From positions 1 to 59,006 of the forward strand of contig JAFQBH010000044.1 in NCBI GenBank assembly GCA_017399765.1: a DNA stretch of 59,006 nucleotides, given 5' to 3'. The stretch is from Oscillospiraceae bacterium (GTDB taxonomy: Bacteria > Bacillota > Clostridia > Oscillospirales > Ruminococcaceae). Both the position numbers and the translations under genes were made by a program. Shown here piece after piece: positions 26,912 to 34,983 of this stretch; within the stretch, counting starts at the first letter, position 1, and every line of letters begins with the position of its first letter. The notes under the pieces are model-generated. The model ran no database searches. It had not been told where the DNA came from and was given only the letters and a program-made list of their open reading frames with translations.

Positions 26912-28060
26912 TTAATATTTTTTTGAAAGACCGTGTATAATTCCGATAAGTTTTAAAACCTGTTCCGGAGTGTTCATATATCCTATGCTCAAACGGCAGG
27001 TACCGCGGTTTTCCGTTCCCATCTTTCTGTGCGCAAGTGCCGCACAGTGAAAGCCTCCCCTTGCGGCCACTCCCTTTTCCGAAAGCAGCGCAGAAGTTTC
27101 TTCTCCGCTTAAATCTCCGATCACAAACGAAATCACCGGTGAATGCGTGGCTTCTTCCGGAAAAGAAGTGAAAAGTTTTATTTCTTTCATTGAAAAAAGT
27201 TCTGAATAAAGCAGTTTTGCCATTTCCGCTTCTCTTTTCCCTATATTTTTTTCACCTTCTTCAGAAACTCTGCATATTCCGGCATAAAGTCCGCAAATTC
27301 CGGGAACGTTCAATGTTCCGCTTTCAAGCATTTCAGGAAGTCCTTCCGGCTGCTCCGGAAAAAGCGAATAAGTTCCCGTTCCTCCAAAAAGGTGGGGTTT
27401 CAGAAGTTCCGGTTTTCTTGCGGCAAGAATTCCGGTCCCCATGGGTCCGAGAAGACCTTTGTGACCCGGGGCGCACACAAAATCAACTCCTGTTTTTTCC
27501 ATATCCATTTTCATCGTTCCCGCGGTCTGTGCCATATCGACCAAAAAAAGAATTCCGTACTCCCGGCAGAGTTTTGCAAGTTCCGCTACCGGAAGCTTTA
27601 TTCCGAAAACGTTTGAAGAACCCGTTGCAACAATCATTTTAGTATCGTTTTTTATAAGTTTTCTAAAAGATTCCACAGTTTTTTCCGGTTCGTTTTCAAA
27701 AACTTCTGCAATGGAAAAATTGGTGATTCCGCGCTTTTCAAGTTCAAAAAGCGGTCTTAAAACAGAATTATGCTCAAGATCCGAAATTATGAAATGTCCG
27801 CCTTCCGCACCTATGCTCATGAGCACGATGTTCAAAGCTTCAGTACAGTTTTTAGTAAAAACAAGGTTTTCACATTCCGAAAGACCGAAAAGATCAGCGG
27901 CTTTTTTCCTGCAGTCAAAAACTTTTCTGGAAGTTTCAATTCCCATTTTGTGTCCGCTTCTTCCCGGATTTGCGCCAAAACTGTAAAAACTTTCCTCCAC
28001 GGCTTTTTTTACCGTCACAGGTTTCGGATAGGAAGTTGCGGCATTGTCAAAATACAGCAT
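26912..28060 (-). CDS. Class V aminotransferase, cysteine desulfurase family
   Basis: This 382-residue PLP enzyme resembles NifS/SufS-like proteins of the clostridial subgroup found beside DUF3343. The PLP lysine lies in CAPGHKGLLGPMGTG, and the N-terminus YFDNAATSYPKP is diagnostic. The C-terminal active-site segment (GVAARGGFHCAALAHR) carries the cysteine expected for a desulfurase or selenocysteine lyase. It follows the DUF3343 gene by only 4 bases. In other genomes this pair occurs with selD/yedF in selenium metabolism; no selenium genes are visible here. Confidence 0.87.
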   Translation of the reverse strand: MLYFDNAATSYPKPVTVKKAVEESFYSFGANPGRSGHKMGIETSRKVFDCRKKAADLFGLSECENLVFTKNCTEALNIVLMSIGAEGGHFIISDLEHNSVLRPLFELEKRGITNFSIAEVFENEPEKTVESFRKLIKNDTKMIVATGSSNVFGIKLPVAELAKLCREYGILFLVDMAQTAGTMKMDMEKTGVDFVCAPGHKGLLGPMGTGILAARKPELLKPHLFGGTGTYSLFPEQPEGLPEMLESGTLNVPGICGLYAGICRVSEEGEKNIGKREAEMAKLLYSELFSMKEIKLFTSFPEEATHSPVISFVIGDLSGEETSALLSEKGVAARGGFHCAALAHRKMGTENRGTCRLSIGYMNTPEQVLKLIGIIHGLSKKY

Positions 28061-28064
28061 TTTT

Positions 28065-28283
28065 TCACCGGCTTTCCCTGATTTCGTTTACCCTTATTCC
28101 GGCTCTGTTTAAGATAAGAGTTATTTTTTCTATCTCTCCGAAAACTTTTATCACATATCCACAACCGTAAGGGTTGATTTTTGTATCCCGGAAAACATTT
28201 GCTTTAAAACCGTTTTTTCTGAGTATATCCTCGCCTTTCATTGCGCTTGTTATCGAACTTAAAAGGAAAAAATATTCTTTCAT
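28065..28283 (-). CDS. DUF3343 protein
   Basis: This 72-residue protein (MKEYFFLLSSITSAMKGEDILR ... GCGYVIKVFG) fits the DUF3343 family, thought to act as a small sulfur or selenium carrier-like partner; this role is inferred from gene neighbourhoods. It is first in an operon with the class V aminotransferase. No Shine-Dalgarno sequence is visible before its ATG, and the transcript may have a very short leader. A 12-bp dyad flanks its promoter. Confidence 0.82.
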   Translation of the reverse strand: MKEYFFLLSSITSAMKGEDILRKNGFKANVFRDTKINPYGCGYVIKVFGEIEKITLILNRAGIRVNEIRESR

Positions 28284-28291
28284 AGTATAAT

Positions 28292-28337
28292 ACCGCCGTT
28301 CATCGGATAATTTTCTTTACATTATATGAACGGCGGT
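28292..28337 (-). promoter_or_regulatory. Operator-like inverted repeat over the DUF3343 promoter
   Basis: ACCGCCGTTCAT (28292-28303) is repeated in perfect inverted form at 28326-28337, centres 34 bp apart. The upstream half sits in the spacer of a predicted promoter, and the downstream half lies just after the expected transcription start, so it looks like a DNA operator rather than an RNA hairpin. Confidence 0.55.
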
Positions 28338-28349
28338 TATTATAGGCAA
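28321..28349 (-). promoter_or_regulatory. Predicted sigma-A promoter for DUF3343/aminotransferase
   Basis: On the - strand, TTGCCT (28344-28349), a 17-bp spacer and TATAAT (28321-28326) form a good promoter, located just downstream of the mltG terminator. Confidence 0.6.
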
Positions 28350-28350
28350 C

Positions 28351-28387
28351 AAAAAAATGCCCGATTGAAAAATCGGGCATTTTTTTT
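28351..28387 (-). terminator. Intrinsic terminator of mltG
   Basis: A stem of 16 bases (28351-28366) with a GAAA loop pairs with 28371-28387 and has T tracts on both strands. Confidence 0.87.
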
Positions 28388-28393
28388 AATTTT

Positions 28394-29791
28394 TTATTCA
28401 ACCGCATCGGCAACCGCAACGTTGTAATCATGTTCCGCCTGGGTGCTTCCGTAATAGAATTTTCCGTATTTATCCGTTACAAAGTAATAGTAATTTGTAT
28501 CCGCCGGATAAAGCGCGGCTTTGATAGCGTTCATACCCGGGTTGCAAATAGGTCCAACGGGAAGGCCCACCCTGTAGTTGGGATAGGTGTAATACGCGCT
28601 TAAATAGGAATCCGAAAGTGTTTCGTCTTCAACGTTGGGTTTGATTTCCTGTTCATAATAGAACCATGTTACGTCGGACTGGAGATAAGGAAGGCCGGAA
28701 CCGGGAGCAAGACGGTTATGGAAAGCGGAAGAAACTTTTTCCATATCCTCCATATAAGCCGCTTCGGACTGGATTACCGAAGCAAGGGTTACAAGTTCCT
28801 CAAGGCTTAAACCAAGCTCCTGCATTCTCAGATAATATTCGGAAGTGATTTTCTTGTTGAAGTTATCAATGAATTTTGCAATAACGCTTCTTGGCGTGGA
28901 ATTTGTATAGAATTCATAGGTATCCGGGAACAGATATCCTTCCCATTTATAATAGATAAATTCGCTTGTTCCCATCATGTTTTCGAATTCATATTCAAAG
29001 CTTTCGGTTTTTGCCGCTTCGATAAATTCATCATATCCGCAAACACCGTTTTCTTCAAGGCGTTTTGCAATTTCCGTAAGCTTCATTCCTTCATAGAAGT
29101 TTACCGTTACAACGTTTTTGGTAACTTCCTTGGTTTTAAGAAGCTGGAAGATCTGATCGTAACCAAGGTTTGAATTCAAAGTATAAGTTCCCGGAGCAAG
29201 GCGCTTATCCATTTCTTTGATTCTTGCATAAACTTCAAAAGTAAAAGGTTCGTCGATTACGCCTTTTTCTTCAAGAAGTTCCGAAATTTCGGAAAGACCA
29301 TAACCTTCCGGAATTGTGATTTCGATTTCTTTGCTTTCTTTGCTGAAACCGACAAGGTCATTTATGCTTGAAAGTGCAAAAGATGCAATAAAAACCGAAA
29401 CAGCAAGAACCGCCGAAACCCATACAATTGTCAAAAGCCAGTTATATGCCGTATTAAGACGTTTTTTCTTTCTTTTGACGGCGGAATCCGAAATTGTTTT
29501 TTTCTTTTCCGGCTGTTTCTTTTCGATTTCTGGTTTTACCTTAACAGTTTCACGAACCGGTTCCTTTTTTACAACAATCGGTTCCTCATCTTCTTCCGGG
29601 GGCGGAGGAGCAAAAAAGTCATCTTCAAACGCATTTTTTTCTTCCTTCACTTCGGATTTTTTCGAAGAAGTCGTTGCATCCTCGAAAAAAGAGGAAAACA
29701 CAAGGTCATCTTCTTCCTCGATTTTTTCGGGGACTTTTTTTTCATTTGGGTCAAGGTCTTTGAAGAAATCTTCAAATTCTTTATTGTTCAT
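28394..29791 (-). CDS. mltG: Endolytic transglycosylase MltG (YceG-like)
   Basis: This 465-residue protein has a long acidic/basic cytoplasmic N-terminus (1-~112, rich in E/K/P), one membrane helix (about 115-140), and the YceG domain with a LysM-like part (ITIPEGYGLSEISELLEEKGV). The catalytic Glu lies in ASVIQSEAAY and is followed by the conserved FHNRLAPGSGLPYLQSDVTW. It is expected to cut nascent glycan strands at the cell membrane and influence strand length. The cytoplasmic extension is much longer than in E. coli and may link it to division proteins (inference). Confidence 0.93.
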   Translation of the reverse strand: MNNKEFEDFFKDLDPNEKKVPEKIEEEDDLVFSSFFEDATTSSKKSEVKEEKNAFEDDFFAPPPPEEDEEPIVVKKEPVRETVKVKPEIEKKQPEKKKTISDSAVKRKKKRLNTAYNWLLTIVWVSAVLAVSVFIASFALSSINDLVGFSKESKEIEITIPEGYGLSEISELLEEKGVIDEPFTFEVYARIKEMDKRLAPGTYTLNSNLGYDQIFQLLKTKEVTKNVVTVNFYEGMKLTEIAKRLEENGVCGYDEFIEAAKTESFEYEFENMMGTSEFIYYKWEGYLFPDTYEFYTNSTPRSVIAKFIDNFNKKITSEYYLRMQELGLSLEELVTLASVIQSEAAYMEDMEKVSSAFHNRLAPGSGLPYLQSDVTWFYYEQEIKPNVEDETLSDSYLSAYYTYPNYRVGLPVGPICNPGMNAIKAALYPADTNYYYFVTDKYGKFYYGSTQAEHDYNVAVADAVE

Positions 29792-29825
29792 AAAAACCTC
29801 CGATCATTCCGCAGGTTTGACTGTA

Positions 29826-29853
29826 ACCAACGGCTGATTGTTTTCATATCATA
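29826..29853 (+). promoter_or_regulatory. Possible sporulation (sigma-K-like) promoter
   Basis: CATATCATA (29845-29853) matches the CATANNNTA -10 of sigma-E/sigma-K promoters, with an AC dinucleotide 17 bp upstream. The match is short and so only suggestive, but it sits in front of a small Cys-rich protein of a spore-coat-like type. Confidence 0.35.
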
Positions 29854-29912
29854 TAACATACCGGCTACCGAAAAGGGCGCCGATATAAATTTTTCTTACG
29901 AGGTGAAATTTC

Positions 29913-30047
29913 ATGTTCGGAAACAATAACTGCTGCTGGTGGATCATCATTCTTATCCTTCTCTTCTGCTGCTGCGGAAACAACGGTTACGGCAACAACA
30001 ACTGTGGCTGCGGATGCAACAATGACTGTGGCTGCGGCTGCGGCTGA
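29913..30047 (+). CDS. Small Cys/Asn/Gly-rich membrane protein (YjcZ-like)
   Basis: This is a 44-residue gene on the + strand between two - strand genes. The protein starts MFGNNNCCWW, has a hydrophobic core (IIILILLFCCC) and ends in repeated CGC/NN units; 13 of 44 residues are Cys. It resembles the YjcZ/sporulation small proteins of Firmicutes in plan. An AGGTG RBS lies 7 bases before the ATG. A possible sporulation promoter precedes it and a hairpin follows it, which together support a real gene despite its size. Confidence 0.75.
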   Translation: MFGNNNCCWWIIILILLFCCCGNNGYGNNNCGCGCNNDCGCGCG

Positions 30048-30070
30048 TAATTCCAATCCATAAGCCTTTT

Positions 30071-30096
30071 GCCCTGCGGCTGATTCGCAGGGCTTT
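30071..30096 (+). terminator. Hairpin after the small Cys-rich gene
   Basis: An 8-bp perfect stem (GCCCTGCG with CGCAGGGC, loop 7) is followed by TTT. It lies 23 bases past the stop of the small gene; the U tract is short. Confidence 0.6.
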
Positions 30097-30102
30097 CGGC
30101 GT

Positions 30103-30627
30103 TTATTCCGAAAATTCCTCGATGCCTTCAAGATTTCCGTTTATTGCAGAAACGAGAGCAAGCGCAAAATCTTTTGCGGAAGCGGGACCGTTTGCGGTAA
30201 TAAGCTTTCCGTCGATTTCAACTTTTTCGGCGGTATATTCGCCTTCGGGAACTTCAAAACCAGGGAAACAGGTGTACTTTTTACCGGAAAGAGCACCTGT
30301 TCCGGAAAGGACATATCCCGGAGAAGCGCAGATTGCACCGATGATGATATCATTATGAAGCGCAAATGTTATGGCATCATTAACGATTTTTGAACTTTTA
30401 AGATTTTTTGCGCCGGGCCAGCCCCCGGGAAAAACAAAAGCTTCCGCTTTTTTAAAATCAACGTTTTCCTCGGAAATTTCCGCAGTTACCGAAAGCCCAT
30501 GAGCGCTTTTTACCGCTGTTTTTCCAACGCCGACAGTAACAACGTCAATTCCCGCCCTTTTCATAAGGTCAAAGGGAACAACGGCTTCCATATCTTCAAA
30601 ACCGTTTGCAAGAAAAAGATATACCAT
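30103..30627 (-). CDS. DJ-1/PfpI family protein
   Basis: This 174-residue protein has the DJ-1 fold signature: MVYLFLANGFEDMEAV at the start with the conserved Glu, and the nucleophile elbow GAICASPGYVL with its Cys. Length is standard for YajL/DJ-1-type proteins, which have been assigned chaperone or glyoxalase activity. The ATG has an AAGGAG RBS and lies 10 bases after thyX, so it is co-transcribed with it. Confidence 0.9.
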   Translation of the reverse strand: MVYLFLANGFEDMEAVVPFDLMKRAGIDVVTVGVGKTAVKSAHGLSVTAEISEENVDFKKAEAFVFPGGWPGAKNLKSSKIVNDAITFALHNDIIIGAICASPGYVLSGTGALSGKKYTCFPGFEVPEGEYTAEKVEIDGKLITANGPASAKDFALALVSAINGNLEGIEEFSE

Positions 30628-30637
30628 TTTTCTCTCC

Positions 30638-31393
30638 TTATTTCACAATAAGTTCGGTTCTCGGTTTTCCGCAGGTCATTTTTCCCTCGGAACATCTTCC
30701 TTCGGAAACGCAGGAAGGACCCGCATGGGCAAAGAGAGAAGGAGCTTCTTCTCTGCAAAGGCGAAGCATTTCGTCCGCAACGGCGCGGATTTCCCACTGG
30801 GCGCGGTTGCAGCAGCGAAGACGGAAAAGATTATGAAGGCTGCGGACGTTCATTGTGACGATCATTTTTGTGTCGCAGGCATTGGGAAGAACAAAGCGTG
30901 CATCTTCGATTGCTTTTTTCTCCGCAAGTTTCATAGCTTCTTCTTCGGTTTTTCCTTCCGCCATAAATTCATCTGCAGCTTTTTTCTGAAGGATTTCGGT
31001 AAGTTTGTGATAACTTTCCGCACAGGTTTCCATAATTTTATTATATTCCTCAAGGGCTTCTTCATTCTCGCCGATTGCCGGAGGAACAATAAATTCAAAA
31101 TGTCCTTCTTTGTTGACATAACGCTGGCTCTGAACGCTGAAGGAAGCGATTCTGTGGCGGGTTATCTGGGCAAGAAAAGCGCGGGAAACTCCTTCGATGG
31201 TAAAAGTGAAAGTTACGTGTTCAAGGGGGCTTTCGTGGCCGAGGCGTTCCAGCATTGCAACATAGTTCGAAGCTTTTTCGTCGGTCATTCCGTCAAAAAG
31301 TTCATCTGCGCCGGAATTGCTGTAACAAAGTCTTGCGGCGGCGGCAATTGTTTTTTCGGGGTTTGGTGTATGGCAAAGAAGATTGACTTTCAT
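30638..31393 (-). CDS. thyX: Flavin-dependent thymidylate synthase
   Basis: This 251-residue enzyme makes dTMP from dUMP with FAD and methylene-tetrahydrofolate. The ThyX motif is present as R79-H-R with S84 onward (TRHRIASFSVQSQRYV). The flanking HESPLEHVTFTF is also family-typical. The start has an AGGAGG RBS. A consensus promoter precedes it, and DJ-1 follows in the same unit. Confidence 0.95.
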   Translation of the reverse strand: MKVNLLCHTPNPEKTIAAAARLCYSNSGADELFDGMTDEKASNYVAMLERLGHESPLEHVTFTFTIEGVSRAFLAQITRHRIASFSVQSQRYVNKEGHFEFIVPPAIGENEEALEEYNKIMETCAESYHKLTEILQKKAADEFMAEGKTEEEAMKLAEKKAIEDARFVLPNACDTKMIVTMNVRSLHNLFRLRCCNRAQWEIRAVADEMLRLCREEAPSLFAHAGPSCVSEGRCSEGKMTCGKPRTELIVK

Positions 31394-31424
31394 AACGGTG
31401 CCTCCTAAAAATTAGTTATATTTT

Positions 31425-31453
31425 ATTATATAACAAAACATGTTTTATATCAA
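31425..31453 (-). promoter_or_regulatory. Predicted sigma-A promoter for thyX
   Basis: On the - strand, TTGATA (31448-31453), a 17-bp spacer and TATAAT (31425-31430) lie about 30 bases before the thyX start. Confidence 0.65.
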
Positions 31454-31457
31454 GATA

Positions 31458-31485
31458 AAAAATGAGCCGCACCAAGGTGCGGCTC
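31458..31485 (-). terminator. Intrinsic terminator of the lipoprotein gene
   Basis: A 10-bp GC-rich stem (GAGCCGCACC with 31476-31485) with an A/T-rich flank lies 15 bases past the stop at 31500. T runs occur on both strands. Confidence 0.8.
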
Positions 31486-31499
31486 CGCTGTTTTTTTAA

Positions 31500-32237
31500 T
31501 TATTTTACAGTAATGGTGAAACCGAGAGTTTCAACATGCATTCCGTTTTCATCAAGGAACATTACGGAAATGGTGCTGTTTCCTTCGCCGACTGCATCAA
31601 GTCTGAAGGTTCCGTTTTCGCTAAGTGCTCTCTGTTCCGCGGAAACAACGCTTACGTTATCGTAAAGAAGAACAGCAGTAGCTGCTTCATCACCGACCGC
31701 AACAGGAATTTCAATGGTATCGCCAACGAGATAAGTTATGGGCATTTCGGAAATGTTGCCGTCATAACCATAGTTTCCGATGGTGAATTCCCATTCGCCT
31801 TCGAGGATATCGCCGACAAAACCGTCGATATCATCTACATAGAAGAATTTTTCGTCCATGGTTACGGAATAGGTTTCGCCCATTTCGAAAACTTCGCCTT
31901 CGGGAAGCATGATAATAAGCTGGGCATAGGGAGGATTTACTCCGCTGTTGAGGAAAATATGATCGCCGTCCATGCGTGCGTCATATTTAAGGATTTCTTT
32001 TCCGTCGGAAACTCTTTTTACGGAAATTTCGCCGGTTCCCATTTCAACGTTGGGGGTGTTCATAACAACCTGGAGTGCGGTAAGACCGGAAGCAAAGGTC
32101 TGACCCTCGTTGCTTACGGGATAGAACTTAACTTCAAATTCTTCCGGGGTTACATATTTCGGATCGGGTCTTGCGCAACCGGTTACGGAAAGCAAAACAA
32201 GCATAAGGCCGAGAATTACGGCAATAGTTTTTTTCAT
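31500..32237 (-). CDS. Lipoprotein of unknown function
   Basis: This 245-residue protein has a lipoprotein signal (MKKTIAVILGLMLVLLSVTGC, lipid-attached Cys at 21). The rest is beta-rich with no recognised motif; the C-terminal ~75 residues (IEIPVAVGDEAATAVLLYDNVSV... TLGFTITVK) look Ig-like. The start at 32237 gives the signal peptide and a GAAAGGA RBS; a longer open frame to 32354 runs through the promoter and is rejected. Monocistronic. Confidence 0.7.
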   Translation of the reverse strand: MKKTIAVILGLMLVLLSVTGCARPDPKYVTPEEFEVKFYPVSNEGQTFASGLTALQVVMNTPNVEMGTGEISVKRVSDGKEILKYDARMDGDHIFLNSGVNPPYAQLIIMLPEGEVFEMGETYSVTMDEKFFYVDDIDGFVGDILEGEWEFTIGNYGYDGNISEMPITYLVGDTIEIPVAVGDEAATAVLLYDNVSVVSAEQRALSENGTFRLDAVGEGNSTISVMFLDENGMHVETLGFTITVK

Positions 32238-32271
32238 ATTGATAAACATCCTTTCTGCATATCTAACGGCA

Positions 32272-32300
32272 ATTATAATATAAAATAAAAGAAATTGCAA
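32272..32300 (-). promoter_or_regulatory. Predicted sigma-A promoter for the lipoprotein
   Basis: On the - strand, TTGCAA (32295-32300), a 17-bp spacer and TATAAT (32272-32277) lie upstream of the start at 32237. Confidence 0.6.
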
Positions 32301-32422
32301 ACAATTTTTAAAATTATAAATAAAAATTGACCGTTTATTCATAAATTCCGGCAAAAACTTCGCCTTAGTTCACTTTACATATTTATAAGTATAATACTCA
32401 TAATTTTATAATTTGCATTTTC

Positions 32423-32451
32423 TTGACATATACGCCATTTTGGATTAGGAT
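32423..32451 (+). promoter_or_regulatory. Predicted sigma-A promoter for mnmM
   Basis: TTGACA (32423-32428), a 17-bp spacer and TAGGAT (32446-32451) place transcription start before the ATG at 32486, ruling out a start at 32423. Confidence 0.6.
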
Positions 32452-32485
32452 TATATGCAGAATTTTCTGTCTTGGAGGAATTTTT

Positions 32486-33067
32486 ATGTTCAGCGAATAC
32501 AGCGCTCTCGGAATAGTTCATAAGATTCTCAAAATGCATATAAAACCCGGTGATTTCTGCATAGACGCAACTTCCGGAAACGGACATGATTCCGTCTATC
32601 TTTGTGAACTTTGTGGGGAAAACGGGCGCGTTCTTGCAATGGATATCCAGCCGGAAGCAGTTGAATCAACAAAAGCAAATCTTTCCGAACACGGATTTTC
32701 AGATATCAGCGAAGTTATCTGCACAAGCCACAGCGATATTGATAAATTTGCAGAACCAAACAGCGCAGACTGCATTGTTTTCAACTTCGGCTGGCTTCCC
32801 GGAGGAAGCCACGACGTTTTTACAAGGGCGGAAACTTCCATTCCCGCAATTCAGAAATCTCTTGAAATTTTAAAACCCGGCGGCCTTCTTTCCCTTTGTG
32901 TTTATTACGGCCGCAACAACGGTTATTCCGAAAGGGACGCAATTCTTGAATTTGTAAAATCGCTTCCGGGTGCGCAATATAACGTTATGAAATGCGATTT
33001 TCTCAACAGACCGAACGACCCTCCATTCCCGATTTTTATTGTTAAAGATAAAGAATATTTCAAATAA
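32486..33067 (+). CDS. mnmM: MnmM-type tRNA methyltransferase (YtqB family)
   Basis: This 193-residue class I SAM-dependent methyltransferase matches YtqB/MnmM in length and motifs. Motif I is CIDATSGNGHDSVYL, and the family-specific VFNFGWLPGGSHDVFT and LSLCVYYGRNNGYSERDAI are present. MnmM completes mnm5s2U34 in the tRNA wobble position in Gram-positives lacking MnmC. The ATG at 32486 follows a TGGAGGA RBS. Monocistronic, with its own promoter and terminator. Confidence 0.88.
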   Translation: MFSEYSALGIVHKILKMHIKPGDFCIDATSGNGHDSVYLCELCGENGRVLAMDIQPEAVESTKANLSEHGFSDISEVICTSHSDIDKFAEPNSADCIVFNFGWLPGGSHDVFTRAETSIPAIQKSLEILKPGGLLSLCVYYGRNNGYSERDAILEFVKSLPGAQYNVMKCDFLNRPNDPPFPIFIVKDKEYFK

Positions 33068-33098
33068 AAAAATCCTCCGCGCTGCGGAGGATTTTTTT
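33066..33098. terminator. Bidirectional intrinsic terminator
   Basis: A 13-bp perfect stem (33068-33080 with 33084-33096) flanked by A and T tracts separates the convergent mnmM and DUF4870-like genes. Confidence 0.87.
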
Positions 33099-33110
33099 AT
33101 CTTTATGTAA

Positions 33111-33419
33111 TTATTTGATAATTTCGATTCCGCCTATGAAAGGAAGGGGTTTCATTTCGCCTTTGACCGCGTTGATGATTCCGAGAATCATAAGTACGAA
33201 AAGAGCAATGCTGATGATCCAGCTGATGATTCCGCCGATAACGGGAATGAATCCGAGGATAAAACCAACGATTGCCGCGGCGATGTTCGCGATAAGAAGA
33301 ACAAGTCCCTGGTTTGCGTGATAACGTGCGAATGCGTCATCTTTTGCGCAAAGAATTGTTACGATGCAGAGAATCCATACATAAGAGATTGCCGCAAGAA
33401 GTTTGTTTTTGTTTTCCAT
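33111..33419 (-). CDS. DUF4870/Tic20-like small membrane protein
   Basis: This 102-residue protein has three to four membrane segments (ISYVWILCIVTILC, VLLIANIAAAIVGFILGFIPVIG, WIISIALFVLMILGIINA) and the conserved FARYHANQGL that marks the DUF4870/Tic20-like family. Function is unknown in bacteria. It follows the SPFH gene by 33 bases and probably shares its transcript. Confidence 0.8.
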   Translation of the reverse strand: MENKNKLLAAISYVWILCIVTILCAKDDAFARYHANQGLVLLIANIAAAIVGFILGFIPVIGGIISWIISIALFVLMILGIINAVKGEMKPLPFIGGIEIIK

Positions 33420-33452
33420 AAAATAACCTCCTCAAAAAAGTGATTTCAATGA

Positions 33453-34865
33453 TTATTTAATATCTTCGTCACCGAAAGGGTCGCCGCATTCGGGGCAGAA
33501 TTTCGGCGGGTTTTTGGGGTCTTCCGGTTCCCATCCGCATTTGTCGCATTTATACTGGGGAACGCCGGCAGGTTTCTTTGCGCCACAGTTCGGGCAGAAT
33601 TTGCCTTTGTTTACCTGACCGCAGGAGCAGGTCCAGCCATCCTCTGCGGGTTTCGGTGCGCCGCATTCGGTACAGAATTTTCCGGTTGCGGTTGCGCCGC
33701 AGGAGCATTTCCAGCTGTTTGCGGGCTTAGGTTCAGGTTTTGCCGCGCCGCAGCCCATGCAGAATTTACCCTGGTTGCCGGTCTGGCCGCAGGAACAGGT
33801 CCAGCCTGCAGGTGCTGCCGGTGCAGGTGCAGGAGCGGGCTGCTGTGCTGCCTGCTGCTGACCCATCTGGTAAAGGTTTGCAGCGTTGACTCCGCCCATG
33901 TTCTGAGCCATGCCCATTCCCATGAATGCCATTGCGGGACCCGCGCCTTCATTTGCCGCTGCCGCCTGCATTGCCGCTGCCTGTGCTCCTACCATATGCG
34001 CTGCCGCTCTGGTCGGATCCATAAATGCCGCATTGCGCTGCATTTCCTTGATCATCTTTTCGTCTTCTTCGTCCGCTTTTACGGAAGATACGCCGAAGGA
34101 TACGATCTCGATTCCGCGAAGTCCACTCCATTTTTCCGAAAGAACTTCATTAAGAGCGTCTGCCATTTCCGTGGTGTGACCTGGAAGAGCGGAATATCTG
34201 ATTCCCATCGCGGAAATCTTTGCGAATGCCGGCTGGAGCGCTGTAAGAAGTTCACTCTTGAGCTGGCTGTCAAGTTCGCTTCTCTTATACTGATATGCTA
34301 CGTTTCCGCATACGTTGGTATAGAAAAGAATCGGGTCGGAAAGACGATAGCTGTATTCACCGAAGCAGCGGATAGCGATATCGATATCGATTCCCGCTCT
34401 TTCATCAACTACTCTGAACGGTACAGGGCTCGGAGTTCCGTATTTGTTTCCAACAAGTTCCTTGGTGTTGAAGTAATATACTCTCTGGTCCTTTGCGGTA
34501 TCTCCGCCGAAGGTAAAACGTTTTCCGATAGTCTTAAAAGAATCTACTATGCTTGTTCCCAGTTTTCCGCTGAAAATCGAAGGTTCGGTGGACATATCGT
34601 ATGTATATTCACCGGGTTCTGCGCAGATATCAACTACTTTCCCCTGTTCAACAATGCACATGCACTGGCCGTCCGCTACTGCGATTACGGAACCGTTGGA
34701 AATGATATTATCTTCGCCCTTGGTGTTGGAACTTCTTCCGCTTGTTCTTTTTTCACCTTTTGTTGCAAGTATGTCCGCAGGAATTGCCTCACAGTAAAAA
34801 TACTCTTTCCACTGATCTGCCAATACTCCGCCGACCGCGCCGCCGATTGCTTTTATAAGTCCCAT
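33453..34865 (-). CDS. SPFH-domain protein with four C-terminal zinc ribbons (YdjI-like)
   Basis: This 470-residue protein starts with an SPFH/'virion core protein-like' domain (about 1-290: GQCMCIVEQGKVVDICAEPGEYTYD, YYFNTKELVGNKYGTPSPVPFRV). It then has an Ala/Met/Gln-rich linker and four Cys-rich units: three of CSCG...GKFCxxCG type and a last CDKCGW...FCPECG rubredoxin-like knuckle. It has no membrane helix of its own. Related proteins in Bacillus (YdjI) work with phage-shock/stress systems; that role is inferred. The DUF4870-like membrane protein downstream may help anchor it. Confidence 0.85.
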   Translation of the reverse strand: MGLIKAIGGAVGGVLADQWKEYFYCEAIPADILATKGEKRTSGRSSNTKGEDNIISNGSVIAVADGQCMCIVEQGKVVDICAEPGEYTYDMSTEPSIFSGKLGTSIVDSFKTIGKRFTFGGDTAKDQRVYYFNTKELVGNKYGTPSPVPFRVVDERAGIDIDIAIRCFGEYSYRLSDPILFYTNVCGNVAYQYKRSELDSQLKSELLTALQPAFAKISAMGIRYSALPGHTTEMADALNEVLSEKWSGLRGIEIVSFGVSSVKADEEDEKMIKEMQRNAAFMDPTRAAAHMVGAQAAAMQAAAANEGAGPAMAFMGMGMAQNMGGVNAANLYQMGQQQAAQQPAPAPAPAAPAGWTCSCGQTGNQGKFCMGCGAAKPEPKPANSWKCSCGATATGKFCTECGAPKPAEDGWTCSCGQVNKGKFCPNCGAKKPAGVPQYKCDKCGWEPEDPKNPPKFCPECGDPFGDEDIK

Positions 34866-34944
34866 AATTCAGCACTCTCCTTTTTGTATAAGATTATATT
34901 TTAATTATAAGATTTTTTATGTTTTTTATCAATAGTTTTATAAA

Positions 34945-34983
34945 AAAACGGCAAAGCGTACAAAATACGCTTTGCCGTTTTTT
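34945..34983 (-). terminator. Intrinsic terminator of the ABC exporter operon
   Basis: A 16-bp perfect stem (34945-34960 with 34966-34981) with CAAAA loop and A/T tracts directly abuts the stop at 34982. Confidence 0.87.

Noticed and set aside
26912-28283. Selenium-metabolism cluster
   Set aside because: The aminotransferase/DUF3343 pair often occurs with selD and yedF, but neither they nor selA/selB are in the window, so only the pair is claimed.
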